Below the pieces are notes generated by a model that had not been told where the DNA came from, did no database searches, and saw nothing but the letters and a program-made list of their open reading frames with translations. 64,000 nucleotides of DNA, from contig NZ_JANZKX010000002.1 in the NCBI RefSeq assembly GCF_027257975.1, positions 310,001 to 374,000 of the forward strand. Direction: 5' to 3'. A program made the position numbers and the translations under genes. Below are positions 1 through 8,642 of the stretch, one piece after another (the first letter of the stretch is position 1; each line of letters opens with the position of its first letter). The DNA is from Pelomonas sp. BJYL3. Lineage in GTDB: Bacteria > Pseudomonadota > Gammaproteobacteria > Burkholderiales > Burkholderiaceae_C.

Positions 1-134
1 GAATATTGATCTGTCGCAGCAAGCCATCCGTTTCGTCGGGCGGGGTGCCTCGCGCACCGGCCCGGCAGGGCGAGGGGGTGCGAGGCCCGGCCTTCGGTAG
101 CCAGCCGCCCCCTGAACGTTGAAACGGAGCCTCC

Positions 135-2465
135 ATGTCGCACATCAAGAGCCGCAAGCACGCGGCCCCCGCCCGCCTGAGCACCACCGCCCTGGCCCTG
201 CTGGCCGGCAGCCTGCCGGGCCTGGCCCTCGCCGCCGAGAATGCCCCGGCCCCGCGCAAGGCTGAAGAACAGGTGCTGCCCACCCTGAAGGCCACCGCCG
301 CGCCCGAATCCGGCTTCAAGGCCGACACCAGCGCCAACAGCAAGCTGACCCAGCCTCTGCTGGACACGCCCAAGACCGTGCAGGTCATCAAGAAGGAGAT
401 GCTGCAGGAGCAGGGCGCGGCCTCGCTGATGGACGCGCTGCGCAACACCCCCGGCATCACCATGCAGCTGGGCGAGAACGGCAATACCGCGGCCGGAGAC
501 ACCTTCCAGATGCGTGGCTTCTCGACCCAGTCCGCCACCTTCGTCGATGGCATGCGTGACCTGGGCGCCGTCACCCGTGACACCTTCAATCTGGAGTCGG
601 TGGAGGTGGTCAAGGGCCCGTCCGGTGCGGACATCGGCCGTGGCGCCAGCGCCGGTTACATCAACCTGATCAGCAAGCAGGCCCAGGCCGACCAGTTCAA
701 CGAGCTCAATGTGAGCCTGGGCACCGCCAGCCGCAAGCGCGCCACGCTGGACAGCAATGTGCAGCTGGGCACGAACACCGCGGCCCGCGTCAATGTGATG
801 GTGCAGGACGGCGGCGTCGAGGGCCGCGACCAGGTCAAGAACAAGGGCTGGGGCGTTGCGCCCTCCATCGCCTTCGGCCTCAACACGCCCACCCGCGTCT
901 TCCTCTACTCCCAGCACCTGCGCCAGGACAATGTGCCGGACGGCGGCATCCCCACCACCGGCATGCAGGGCTTCTACAACGCCGATGCCAGGATCCAGGC
1001 CGCCAGCAAGGTGCGCCGCGAGAACTTCTACGGCAGCCCCGCCGACCACGAGAAGGTGGACGCCGACATGTTCTCGGCCCGCCTCGAGATGGACCTGGGC
1101 GGCGGCACCCAGCTCAAGAGCCTGACCCGCTACGGCCGCACCCACATGGAGCGTGTGCTGACCGGCATCAACGGCCTCAGCATCAACGCCGGCACCCAGG
1201 CCCTTGAGGTGGCACGCACCCGCCAGCGCGTGGACCAGCGCAACGAGATTCTGGGCAATCAGACCCATGTGGTGACCGGCTTCAAGCTCGGCGGCCTGCA
1301 GAACGACGTCAGCGCCGGCTTCGAGCTGCTGATGGAAACTCAGAACAACCGCGGCTTCACCAACGGCAGCACGAGCACCGTGGACGTCGTGCTGAACAAG
1401 ACCAAGGTGCCGGGCATCGCCCTGCCCAATGCCAATGTTTACGCGCCCAACCTGGCGGACGTGCTGGGCACGCCCATCGCCACCGGCGCCGACACCGACG
1501 GCCGCAGCCTCACCCAGGCGCTCTACGCCTTCGACACCCTGCACATCAGCCAGCAGCTCAAGCTCAACGCCGGCCTGCGCGTGGAGCACTACAGCCTGCG
1601 CACCAACAGCAGCACCCTGGTGACCGGCGGCACGGGCGGCAACCTGGCCACCTACAAGCCCCTGGGCTACGACGTGGGCAGCTTCGCGTCGAGCAACCTC
1701 ACGAGCAGCGACTGGCTCAAGAGCTGGAACCTGGGCCTGGTCTACAAGCCGGTGGCCGAGGGCACGGTCTACCTCTCGCTGGCCAACAGCCTGACCCCGC
1801 CGGGCGGCGAGAACTTCGCGCTGTCTTCGAGCGCCACCAGCCAGGCCAATGCCGCGCTGGATCCGCAGAAGACCAGCAATGTGGAGTTGGGCGCCAAGTG
1901 GGAGCTGCTGGACCGCCGCCTCAACGTCAGCGCGGCCCTGTACCACACCCGCAATGAGGGCCAGGTTTCCTACGATGACCTGAAGAACCCCGTCCCCGTG
2001 GGCATGACCCGCGTGACGGGCCTGGAGCTCTCCGCCGTGGGCCAGATCACCAACTTCTGGCAGGTCTCGGCCGGCATCGCCCGCATGAAGACCAGGCAGT
2101 CCAACCAGTGGAGCAGCGACCGCACGACCGAGACCATCGGCGTGCGCTGGTCGCCGGACTGGACGGCCACGGTGTGGACCTCCTACACCTTCGGCGACAT
2201 CACCCTGGGCGGCGGCCTGCGCCATGTGTCCGAGCAGAAGCGCGCCATCACCACGGCCACGGCGGCGCAGAACATGCCCACCATCCCGGCCTACACGGTG
2301 GCCGACCTGATGGCGTCCTATGCCTGGAGCAAGACGCTGAAGTTCCAGCTCAACGTGGGCAATGTCTTCGACAAGACCTACATCGCCTCGCTCAACAACA
2401 GCGGTGCGCGCATGAAGCTCGGCGCCGAGCGCAATGTGAGCCTGAGCGCCAACCTGCTGTTCTGA
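135..2465 (+). CDS. TonB-dependent siderophore receptor, Fiu/PiuA-like
   Basis: Outer-membrane receptor, 776 aa, of the usual length for ferric-siderophore receptors. An N-terminal signal peptide ends near LALAAE (about residue 34). It is followed by a plug domain carrying DTPKTVQVI and the MRGF, VDGMRD and VVKGPSG motifs. A long beta-barrel follows and ends in a terminal Phe (NLLF), the usual outer-membrane assembly signal. The start ATG is preceded by GGAGCC. A PiuC/YbiX-type oxygenase follows 39 bases downstream, the same pairing as fiu-ybiX and piuA-piuC, which supports a catecholate siderophore substrate. Iron (Fur) control is likely from the family, but I could not define a Fur box in the 134 bases before the gene. 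The exact ligand is inferred. Confidence 0.9.
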   Translation: MSHIKSRKHAAPARLSTTALALLAGSLPGLALAAENAPAPRKAEEQVLPTLKATAAPESGFKADTSANSKLTQPLLDTPKTVQVIKKEMLQEQGAASLMDALRNTPGITMQLGENGNTAAGDTFQMRGFSTQSATFVDGMRDLGAVTRDTFNLESVEVVKGPSGADIGRGASAGYINLISKQAQADQFNELNVSLGTASRKRATLDSNVQLGTNTAARVNVMVQDGGVEGRDQVKNKGWGVAPSIAFGLNTPTRVFLYSQHLRQDNVPDGGIPTTGMQGFYNADARIQAASKVRRENFYGSPADHEKVDADMFSARLEMDLGGGTQLKSLTRYGRTHMERVLTGINGLSINAGTQALEVARTRQRVDQRNEILGNQTHVVTGFKLGGLQNDVSAGFELLMETQNNRGFTNGSTSTVDVVLNKTKVPGIALPNANVYAPNLADVLGTPIATGADTDGRSLTQALYAFDTLHISQQLKLNAGLRVEHYSLRTNSSTLVTGGTGGNLATYKPLGYDVGSFASSNLTSSDWLKSWNLGLVYKPVAEGTVYLSLANSLTPPGGENFALSSSATSQANAALDPQKTSNVELGAKWELLDRRLNVSAALYHTRNEGQVSYDDLKNPVPVGMTRVTGLELSAVGQITNFWQVSAGIARMKTRQSNQWSSDRTTETIGVRWSPDWTATVWTSYTFGDITLGGGLRHVSEQKRAITTATAAQNMPTIPAYTVADLMASYAWSKTLKFQLNVGNVFDKTYIASLNNSGARMKLGAERNVSLSANLLF

Positions 2466-2504
2466 GCGCGGCGCTGACACCCACCCCATCCCCAGGAGCC
2501 CCGC

Positions 2505-3182
2505 ATGCTGCTGCACATTCCCGAAGTTCTCGGCAAGTCGGAGGTGCAGTCGCTGCGGCGCGCCCTGGATGAGGCAGGCTGGGTGTCAGGTCTTGCCACC
2601 GCCGGCCCGCAGGCCGCCCGCGCGAAGGACAACGAGCAGCTGAGCCCGGACTCCCCGGCCTTCCTGCCCCTGTCCGAGCGTGTGGCCGCGGCCCTGCAGC
2701 GCCATCCGCTGTTCCTCTCGGCCGTGCTGCCGCGCCACGTGCTGCCGCCCATGTTCAACCGCTACCAGGGCGGGGGCCAGTACGGCAACCACATCGACAA
2801 CGCCCTGCAGACCGACCGCCGCAGCGGCCAGGTGGTGCGCACCGACGTGTCGACCACGGTCTTCCTCTCCGAGCCCGAGGAGTACGAGGGCGGCGAGCTG
2901 ATCGTGGAAGACAGCTACGGCACGCACGAGGTCAAGCTGGCCGCGGGCGATGCCATCGTCTACCCCTCCACCTCCCTGCACCGCGTGGAGCCGGTGCGCT
3001 CGGGCGCGCGCATCGCCTCCTTCCTCTGGACACAGAGTCTGGTGCGCGACGCCTGGCGCCGCGCCATGCTCTTCGAGCTGGACATGACCATCGTCAAGCT
3101 GCGCGGACAGCTGGGTGACAACGCCGAGGTGACGGCGCTGACCGGCCACTATCACAAGCTGCTGCAGCAATGGGCGGAATGA
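2505..3182 (+). CDS. piuC: PKHD-type Fe(II)/2-oxoglutarate-dependent oxygenase, PiuC/YbiX family
   Basis: A 225-aa non-haem iron oxygenase of the size typical of PiuC/YbiX. The iron-binding triad is visible as H96-x-D98 (in GNHIDN) and H159 (in SLHRVEP). R169 in GARIASF is the likely 2-oxoglutarate ligand. It acts in the cytoplasm, and its exact substrate in iron uptake is unknown even for the family. A good ribosome site (CAGGAG) precedes ATG 2505. Its stop overlaps the start of the next gene (ATGA). Codons for residues 27-31 carry a copy of the dispersed TCAGGTCTTGC motif. Confidence 0.92.
   Translation: MLLHIPEVLGKSEVQSLRRALDEAGWVSGLATAGPQAARAKDNEQLSPDSPAFLPLSERVAAALQRHPLFLSAVLPRHVLPPMFNRYQGGGQYGNHIDNALQTDRRSGQVVRTDVSTTVFLSEPEEYEGGELIVEDSYGTHEVKLAAGDAIVYPSTSLHRVEPVRSGARIASFLWTQSLVRDAWRRAMLFELDMTIVKLRGQLGDNAEVTALTGHYHKLLQQWAE
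2586..2596 (+). repeat. Dispersed TCAGGTCTTGC motif, copy 1
   Basis: Exact 11-base match preceded by GTG, inside piuC, read as Ser-Gly-Leu-Ala. One of nine scattered copies in the window. Confidence 0.7.
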
Positions 3183-3817
3183 CCGACATCGCCAAGCCCG
3201 GTGCCAAACCCTCGAGGGCCGGCTGGATGCGCACGCTCTACCAGTGGCACTGGATCAGCTCGGCGCTGTCCCTGGTGGGCATGCTGCTGTTCGCGGTCAC
3301 GGGCTTCACGCTCAACCATGCATCGGACATCGAAAGCAGGCCGCGTGTGGTCCAGCGCGAGCTGACCCTGCCCGCCGCGCTGCTGCCGGCCCTGGCGCCC
3401 AGCGCGCTGCAGGGTGATGCCGCGGTGCCTGCGCCGGTGCGCGACTGGCTGGTGCGCGAGCTGGACGCCGAGCTGGCCAGCGACGGCAGCATCGAGTGGT
3501 CGCCCGAGGAGCTCTACATGGCCCTGCCGCGCCCGGGCGGTGACGCCTGGCTGCGCCTGGACCGGCACAGCGGCGTGCTGGAGTACGAGAACAGCGACCG
3601 CGGCTGGCTGGCCTACTTCAACGACCTCCACAAGGGCCGGCATGCCGGCCGGGCCTGGAGCCTGTTCATCGACGTCTTCGCAGGCGCCTGCCTGCTGTTC
3701 TGCCTCACCGGCCTGCTGATCCTGCAGCAGCACGCAGGGCGGCGCCCGAGCACCTGGCCCCTGGTCGGCGCGGGCCTGGTCCTGCCGGTGCTGCTGGCCC
3801 TGCTGCTGGTGCACTGA
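3179..3817 (+). CDS. PepSY-associated transmembrane protein (PiuB-like, short)
   Basis: A 212-aa inner-membrane protein. A first membrane helix near residues 20-40 (ISSALSLVGMLLFAVTGF) is followed by N and H residues typical of the PepSY-associated helix (TLNHASD). A periplasmic PepSY-like segment and two C-terminal helices follow. Such proteins are thought to reduce or release iron from siderophores with the help of flavin proteins. It is shorter than the roughly 380-500-aa PiuB proteins. ATG 3179 overlaps the piuC stop (ATGA); an upstream ATG at 3170 is in frame and also possible. It is part of the siderophore operon. Confidence 0.85.
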   Translation: MTDIAKPGAKPSRAGWMRTLYQWHWISSALSLVGMLLFAVTGFTLNHASDIESRPRVVQRELTLPAALLPALAPSALQGDAAVPAPVRDWLVRELDAELASDGSIEWSPEELYMALPRPGGDAWLRLDRHSGVLEYENSDRGWLAYFNDLHKGRHAGRAWSLFIDVFAGACLLFCLTGLLILQQHAGRRPSTWPLVGAGLVLPVLLALLLVH

Positions 3818-3844
3818 ATTCAAGGAATCTGGAAGGACACCCTC

Positions 3845-4375
3845 ATGCAAACCTCTCTCCTCAGCGCCCGCTTCGCGGCCCTCGGCGCCCTGGGCCTGGC
3901 GGGCTCGCCGGTCTGGGCGGCCGAAGTCCAGCTCAAGCTCGACATCCCCCGCCTCAACGTGGCCGAGTACCACAAGCCCTATGTGGCCGTGTGGCTGGAG
4001 AAGCCCGGCGAAGCCGGCGCGGCGGCGCAGCTGGCCGTCTGGTATGACCTCAAGAAGCCCAACAACGGCGGCACGAAATGGCTGCGCGACATGCGCCAGT
4101 GGTGGCGCCAGGGCGGTCGGTCCCTGAGCCTGCCGGCGGACGGCGTCAGCGGCGCCACCCGCGCGCCCGGTGAGGCCGTGCTGCAGCTGGACAAGCACCC
4201 TGCCCTGGCCCAGCTGCCGGCCGGCAACTACGAACTGGTGGTGGAAGCCGCCCGCGAGGCCGGCGGCCGCGAGGTCCTGCGCCTGCCCCTGGCCTGGCCC
4301 GTCAAGGCGGCCCAGCAGGCCAAGGCCCAGGGCGAGCATGAGCTCGGCGCCGTGCAACTGAACACCAAACCGTGA
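3845..4375 (+). CDS. DUF2271 domain periplasmic protein
   Basis: A 176-aa exported protein with a cleavable signal peptide (ends near VWAAE). The rest matches the DUF2271 pattern: YVAVWLEKP, WYDLKKPNNGGTKWLRDMRQWWR and GATRAPGE. The function of DUF2271 is not established. It recurs beside PepSY, DUF4198 and ApbE genes, which suggests a periplasmic part of a flavin-linked iron-reduction unit. A GGAAGGA ribosome site precedes ATG 3845. The gene is followed within 11 bases by the DUF4198 gene. Confidence 0.88.
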   Translation: MQTSLLSARFAALGALGLAGSPVWAAEVQLKLDIPRLNVAEYHKPYVAVWLEKPGEAGAAAQLAVWYDLKKPNNGGTKWLRDMRQWWRQGGRSLSLPADGVSGATRAPGEAVLQLDKHPALAQLPAGNYELVVEAAREAGGREVLRLPLAWPVKAAQQAKAQGEHELGAVQLNTKP

Positions 4376-4386
4376 GGAGGCTGACC

Positions 4387-5205
4387 ATGTGGAGCAAGAC
4401 CCGACCCCTGCTGACCGCCCTGGCCCTGTGCCTGGCCGGCAGCGCCCAGGCCCACATGACCTGGCTGCTGGCCAACAGCTACCAGGTCAATGGCAAGGAG
4501 CCCGTGGTGTCCGTGGATGCCGCGGTGTCCGAAGACCTCTTCGTCTTCGAGCGCGCCCTGAAGCTGGAGCAGATCCTGATCACGGCGCCCGACGGCAGCA
4601 AGCTGGAGGCCCAGCAGCGCACGGCCGCCCGCCATCGCGAGAGCTTCGAGCTGCGCCTCACGCAGGACGGCACCTACCGCGTCAGCCATGTGCAGCTGGC
4701 CCTGATGGGCAGCTATGTGCTGGACGGCCAGACCAGGCGCTTCCGCGCCACGCCCGCCACCCTGGACCAGGAGCTGCCCGCCGGCGCGCAGCTGCAGGGC
4801 CTGACCCAGGTGCACAACCGCCAGCAGATCTTCGTCAGCAAGGAAGAGCCGGGCAAGCTGGCCTTCGTGCCCGAGGGCCAGGGCCTGGAGCTGCTGCCCC
4901 TGGATCCGGTCACCGAGCTCAGCCATGGTGACCGCAGCCGCTTCCGCCTGCTGCTGGACGGCCAGCCCCTGGCCGAGGCGTCGGTGCGCCTGCTGCGCGA
5001 GGGCAACCGCTACCGCTACAAGCTGGGCGAGCAGCTGATCAAGACGGATGCCAAGGGCGAGTTCACTGTTGAATGGACCGAGGCCGGCCGCTACTGGCTG
5101 GGCGCCGCCCAGGGCGACAAGCCCGCGCAGGGCGTGACGGGCACGCGCGAGCAGCCGCTGCGCCGCGCCAACCTCAGCGCCAGCTTTGAAGTGCTGCCGC
5201 GTTGA
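4387..5205 (+). CDS. DUF4198 domain periplasmic protein
   Basis: A 272-aa exported protein with a signal peptide ending at AQA-HMTWLL, so the mature protein starts with His. This is typical of DUF4198 (NikM-like) proteins, where it may form part of a metal site. Beta-rich repeats follow, with a carboxypeptidase-regulatory-like fold (DGQPLAEASVRLL, AKGEFTVEWTEAGRYWLGA). ATG 4387 is chosen because GAGGAGG stands just upstream; a GTG at 4372 is in frame but would remove the signal-peptide start. A role in metal handling is inferred from the family and neighbours. Confidence 0.87.
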   Translation: MWSKTRPLLTALALCLAGSAQAHMTWLLANSYQVNGKEPVVSVDAAVSEDLFVFERALKLEQILITAPDGSKLEAQQRTAARHRESFELRLTQDGTYRVSHVQLALMGSYVLDGQTRRFRATPATLDQELPAGAQLQGLTQVHNRQQIFVSKEEPGKLAFVPEGQGLELLPLDPVTELSHGDRSRFRLLLDGQPLAEASVRLLREGNRYRYKLGEQLIKTDAKGEFTVEWTEAGRYWLGAAQGDKPAQGVTGTREQPLRRANLSASFEVLPR

Positions 5206-5208
5206 ACG

Positions 5209-6237
5209 ATGTTCCCCTCCCCGGCCCCCATCCCGGCCCCGCACCGCGCCCCGCCGCAGATCGCCATCTCCAGGCAGCTGCGGCCTGAGGCGCCGCCCTG
5301 GGGTCAGGTCTTGCACAGCCTGCAGGGGCAGACCATGGGCACCAGCTGGTCCCTGCTCTGCTATGGGCCGGCCGCCCTGCGCCTGGCGCCGGTGCAGGCG
5401 GCCGTGCAGGCGCGGCTGGACGCGCTGGTGGCCGAGCTGAGCCACTGGGAGCCCCGCTCTTTGCTGTGCCGCTTCAATGGCCTGCGTGTCGGCAAGGGCC
5501 TGGACCTGCCGCCCGACTTTGCTGCGGTCATCGCCGCCGCGCTGCACGTGGCGGAGGCCAGCGCCGGGGCCTTCGACCCCTGCATGGGCGCCCTGGTGCA
5601 GCGCTGGGGCTTCGGTCCGCCGGGCCAGCCGCCTGCGCAGGCCCGTGCGCCGCTGCAGGCCTGGCGCGAGTTGCGCTGGGACGCACCGCGCCGCCATCTG
5701 ATGCAGCCCGGCGGGCTGATGCTGGACTTCTCGGCCATCGCCAAGGGGCATGCGGTGGACTGCATCTCGGCCTTGCTGGTCGAGCTGGGCCTGCCGCACC
5801 ACCTGGTCGAGATCGGCGGCGAGCTGCGCGGGCAGGGGCTCAAGCCCGAGGGCCAGCCCTGGTGGGTGGACGTGGAGCCGCCCGCCACGGATTGCGATCT
5901 GCCCACGCTGCGCATTGCCCTGCACCAGCTGGCCGTGGCCAGCTCGGGCGACTACCGGCGCTTTCGCATCGACGAGCAGGGGCGGCGCCTGTCTCACACC
6001 CTGGATCCGCGCACCGGCCAGCCGGTGGCGCATGAGCTCGCCCTGGTGAGCGTGCTGCATGAGAGCGCCATGTGGGCCGACGCATGGTCCACCGCGCTGA
6101 TGGTCTTGGGCCCCGAGCAAGGCCTGACCCTGGCGGCGTCCCGCGGGCTGGCGGCACGCCTCGTGCTGCGCGAGGGCGGGGGCTGGCGCCAGCTGCTGTC
6201 GCCCGCGCTGCAGGCACTGCTGGAGGATGCGGCATGA
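5209..6237 (+). CDS. apbE: FAD:protein FMN transferase (ApbE family)
   Basis: Covalently attaches FMN to Thr/Ser of target proteins. The 342-aa product shows the family order: MGTSW (residue 43), FDPCMG, DFSAIAKGHAVD, EIGGELRG, SSGDYRR, HTLDPRTG and the metal-binding ADAWSTAL. No clear lipobox is present and the N-terminus is unusual. Before MGTSW there is a 42-residue Pro-rich leader containing a copy of the dispersed motif (5304-5314, read as GQVLH). ATG 5209 follows the previous stop by three bases. Its target could be a PepSY-type or other redox partner of this operon. Its stop overlaps the next start (ATGA). Confidence 0.92.
   Translation: MFPSPAPIPAPHRAPPQIAISRQLRPEAPPWGQVLHSLQGQTMGTSWSLLCYGPAALRLAPVQAAVQARLDALVAELSHWEPRSLLCRFNGLRVGKGLDLPPDFAAVIAAALHVAEASAGAFDPCMGALVQRWGFGPPGQPPAQARAPLQAWRELRWDAPRRHLMQPGGLMLDFSAIAKGHAVDCISALLVELGLPHHLVEIGGELRGQGLKPEGQPWWVDVEPPATDCDLPTLRIALHQLAVASSGDYRRFRIDEQGRRLSHTLDPRTGQPVAHELALVSVLHESAMWADAWSTALMVLGPEQGLTLAASRGLAARLVLREGGGWRQLLSPALQALLEDAA
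5304..5314 (+). repeat. Dispersed TCAGGTCTTGC motif, copy 2
   Basis: Exact 11-base match preceded by GGGG, inside the 5' part of apbE, read Gly-Gln-Val-Leu-His. Confidence 0.7.
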
Positions 6238-7637
6238 GCCTGTTGCTGAGCGCCCCGCGCGTGAGCGCCGCGATGCTGCTGCTGGCGGTCTACGGGGTCG
6301 GCTGTGCCTGGCTGTGGTGGCGGCACCGGCAGGCGTTGAGCGCCGAGGCCGGCCGGCTCGCCGCCGAGGGCGCGCAGGCCGGCGCCCTGCTGCTCCTGCA
6401 TGCGAGCCAGACCGGCCAGGCCCAGGCCCTGGCCGAGGAGACCGCGCGACGCCTGCGCGCCGCGGGCCGGGCCGTGCGCCTGATGCCGCTGGGCAAGGTG
6501 GAGGCCGGCACGCTGGCGCAGGCTCGCCAGGCCCTGATCATCGCCAGCACCACGGGCGAGGGCGATGCGCCCGACAGTGCGCTGCCCTTCGTCAGCGGGT
6601 GCATGCAGGCCCAGGAGCCGCCCTCGCTGGCCGGGCTGCAGACGGCCGTGCTGGCCTTGGGCGATCGCCGCTACCAGGCCTTCTGCGCCTTCGGCCTGTC
6701 GCTGGCGCAATGGCTGCGCTCGCGCGGCGCCCAGCCCCTGTTCGAGACGCTGCAGGTGGACTGCGGCGATGCGCGGGTGATCGATCAATGGTGGCGGCAG
6801 CTCGCCGAGGTCCTGCAGGACCCGCTGCATGAAGCCCCGGCCGCGAAGGCCCCGGCATCGACGACGCGCTGGGTCCTGCAGGAGCGCCGCTGCCTCAACC
6901 CGGGCAGCCAGGGCGCGCCGCTGCACCTGCTGCGCTTTGTGGCCGAGGCGGCACCGGGTCAGGCCCTGCCCCTCTGGCAGGCCGGTGATCTGGTCCAGGT
7001 CTTCCCGCCAGACGACGCGCAGCGGCCGCGCTCCTACAGCATCGCCTCGCTGCCCGCGGACGGCGCCCTGGAGCTGCTGGTGCGCGAGCGTCGTGATGAG
7101 CAGGGGGCGCTCGGTGCGGCCTCGGCCTGGCTGTGCCAGCGGCTCGAAGTGGGCCAGGCCCTGGACATGCGGCTGCAGGCCCATGAGGGTTTCCGGCAGT
7201 CGGGCAACGAGGAGCGGGCACTGATCCTGATCGGCAACGGCACGGGCCTGGCCGGCCTGCGCGCGCACCTCAAGCGCCGTGCCGAGCAATGGCGCGCGGG
7301 CCGCACGGCCGCGCCGGTGTGGCTGCTGCACGGTGAACGGCAGGCGCGCCACGACACCCACTTCGACGATGAGCTTCAGACCTGGCACCGCGAAGGGCTG
7401 CTCGCGCATGTCGACCGCGTGTACTCGCGCGACCTGCCGGGCCGCCACGTGCAGCAGCAGCTGCAGGACGAGTGGCAGCGACTGCGCGAATGGCTGGCAC
7501 GGGGCGCCGCCATCTATGTCTGCGGCAGCCTGCAGGGCATGGGGCAGGCTGTCGATCGCCTGCTGCGCGAGCAGCTGGGCGAGGCCGGCCTGCAGGCGCT
7601 CATTGCATCAGGACGTTACCGTCGCGATGTCTATTGA
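6234..7637 (+). CDS. Membrane-anchored flavodoxin/ferredoxin-NADP reductase (CysJ/CPR-like)
   Basis: A 467-aa diflavin reductase that moves electrons from NADPH through FAD and FMN. One N-terminal membrane helix (residues 10-28) anchors it. A flavodoxin domain follows (SQTGQA, STTGEGDAP, LALGDRRYQAF), then an FNR domain with RPRSYSIASLP (FAD), IGNGTGLAGLR and VCGSLQGMG (NADP). It ends in the typical RYRRDVY. It lacks the linker size of cytosolic CysJ. ATG 6234 overlaps the apbE stop. Next to PepSY, DUF2271, DUF4198 and ApbE it most likely feeds periplasmic reduction of ferric siderophores; this is inference from context. Confidence 0.9.
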   Translation: MSLLLSAPRVSAAMLLLAVYGVGCAWLWWRHRQALSAEAGRLAAEGAQAGALLLLHASQTGQAQALAEETARRLRAAGRAVRLMPLGKVEAGTLAQARQALIIASTTGEGDAPDSALPFVSGCMQAQEPPSLAGLQTAVLALGDRRYQAFCAFGLSLAQWLRSRGAQPLFETLQVDCGDARVIDQWWRQLAEVLQDPLHEAPAAKAPASTTRWVLQERRCLNPGSQGAPLHLLRFVAEAAPGQALPLWQAGDLVQVFPPDDAQRPRSYSIASLPADGALELLVRERRDEQGALGAASAWLCQRLEVGQALDMRLQAHEGFRQSGNEERALILIGNGTGLAGLRAHLKRRAEQWRAGRTAAPVWLLHGERQARHDTHFDDELQTWHREGLLAHVDRVYSRDLPGRHVQQQLQDEWQRLREWLARGAAIYVCGSLQGMGQAVDRLLREQLGEAGLQALIASGRYRRDVY

Positions 7638-7908
7638 AGGCCTTGCGCCGCGATGGCGCGAGGCGCGAGAGCCCCGTGTTGATGGGCCTGTCCGCGGCAC
7701 CGCGGCGCTCAACTGATGCAGCGCCGCGACAAAAGCAATCCGCACGACATCAAATGAGGCCGTCTTAGGGGCAACCTCCCCCTGCAAAGCCTTCTCTTTG
7801 CCAGAGGCCCGCAGTACCATTGGCCGCGCAGGGTGCTAGAGAGACTTGAAGGAACGACCTTCGCCCGTGGCCCGGCACATCAACTAACTTTTGATGGAGA
7901 GAATCGAA

Positions 7909-8331
7909 ATGGCAACTGCGAAGAAGGCCGCGCCCGCCAAGAAGGCGGCAGCTCCGGCCAAGAAGGCCGCTGCGCCGGCCAAGAAGGCCGCCCCTGCGAA
8001 GAAGGCCGCTCCTGCCAAGAAGGCAGCGCCGGCGAAGAAGGCTGCGGCCCCTGCAAAGAAGGCGGCAGCTCCTGCAAAGAAGCGCACGCCCAATGCTGCC
8101 TTCATGAAGGCCCTGACCCCCAGCAGCGCGCTGGCGGCCATCGTCGGTGCAGCGCCGCTGCCCCGCACCGATGTGACCAAGAAGGTCTGGGAGTACATCA
8201 AGAAGCACAAGCTGCAGGACGAAGTGCAGAAGCGCGTCATCAACGCCGATGCCAAGCTGAAGGAAATCTTCGGCAAGGCCAAGGCCGACATGTTCGAGAT
8301 GACCAAGCTGATCAACAGCCACCTGAAGTGA
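7909..8331 (+). CDS. SWIB/MDM2-domain protein with Ala/Lys-rich histone H1-like tail
   Basis: A 140-aa basic protein. Residues 1-58 are repeats of AAPAKKAA type, like histone H1 or AlgP tails, and the rest (about 64-140) is a SWIB domain (FMKALTPSSALAAIVG, PRTDVTKKVWEYIKKH, INADAKLKEIFG). It is expected to bind DNA or chromatin-like complexes in the nucleoid; its precise job in bacteria is unknown. ATG 7909 is chosen because GGAGAG lies seven bases upstream, although an ATG at 7894 is in frame. The gene stands alone between a 271-base upstream gap with no other gene and a strong terminator. Confidence 0.88.
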   Translation: MATAKKAAPAKKAAAPAKKAAAPAKKAAPAKKAAPAKKAAPAKKAAAPAKKAAAPAKKRTPNAAFMKALTPSSALAAIVGAAPLPRTDVTKKVWEYIKKHKLQDEVQKRVINADAKLKEIFGKAKADMFEMTKLINSHLK

Positions 8332-8375
8332 GCTGTCGTGACGCGGGGCTGGCAGCAGCCCCGCTTCCGCATGAG

Positions 8376-8400
8376 AACCCGGCCCCGCCGGGTTTTTTTT
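8376..8400 (+). terminator. Intrinsic terminator of the SWIB gene
   Basis: Perfect 8-bp stem AACCCGGC/GCCGGGTT with a 3-base loop, followed by a run of eight T. A second GC hairpin (8343-8363) lies just upstream. Confidence 0.85.
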
Positions 8401-8642
8401 CGCCTGGCGATGCGGGCCCTGCGAGTCCGGGCGCCGGCGCCGGTGTCATCGGCCGACCCTGAGGCCCCGTGCGAAAAGCGTGAATACCTCATGCGTCCAG
8501 GGCCCCGCGATCAGGGGGCGTCGCCCGGGGGCGGCGGGCGACGCCTCTACACTTGCCGCCAAAGAGTCCGTCCCCTCGCTGGCGGGCTCAAGCATCCCGG
8601 GCCTTTTCGCGGCACCGGGAGCCTCGTCGAACGGGACTCACC
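8401..8642. other. Non-coding upstream region of the PEP-CTERM gene with an 11-bp inverted repeat
   Basis: No convincing gene. A perfect inverted repeat GGCGTCGCCCG/CGGGCGACGCC (8517-8527 and 8535-8545, 7-base loop) lies about 100 bases before the next start and may be an operator or hairpin. TACACT at 8548-8553 is a possible -10 element, but I see no matching -35. Confidence 0.4.
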
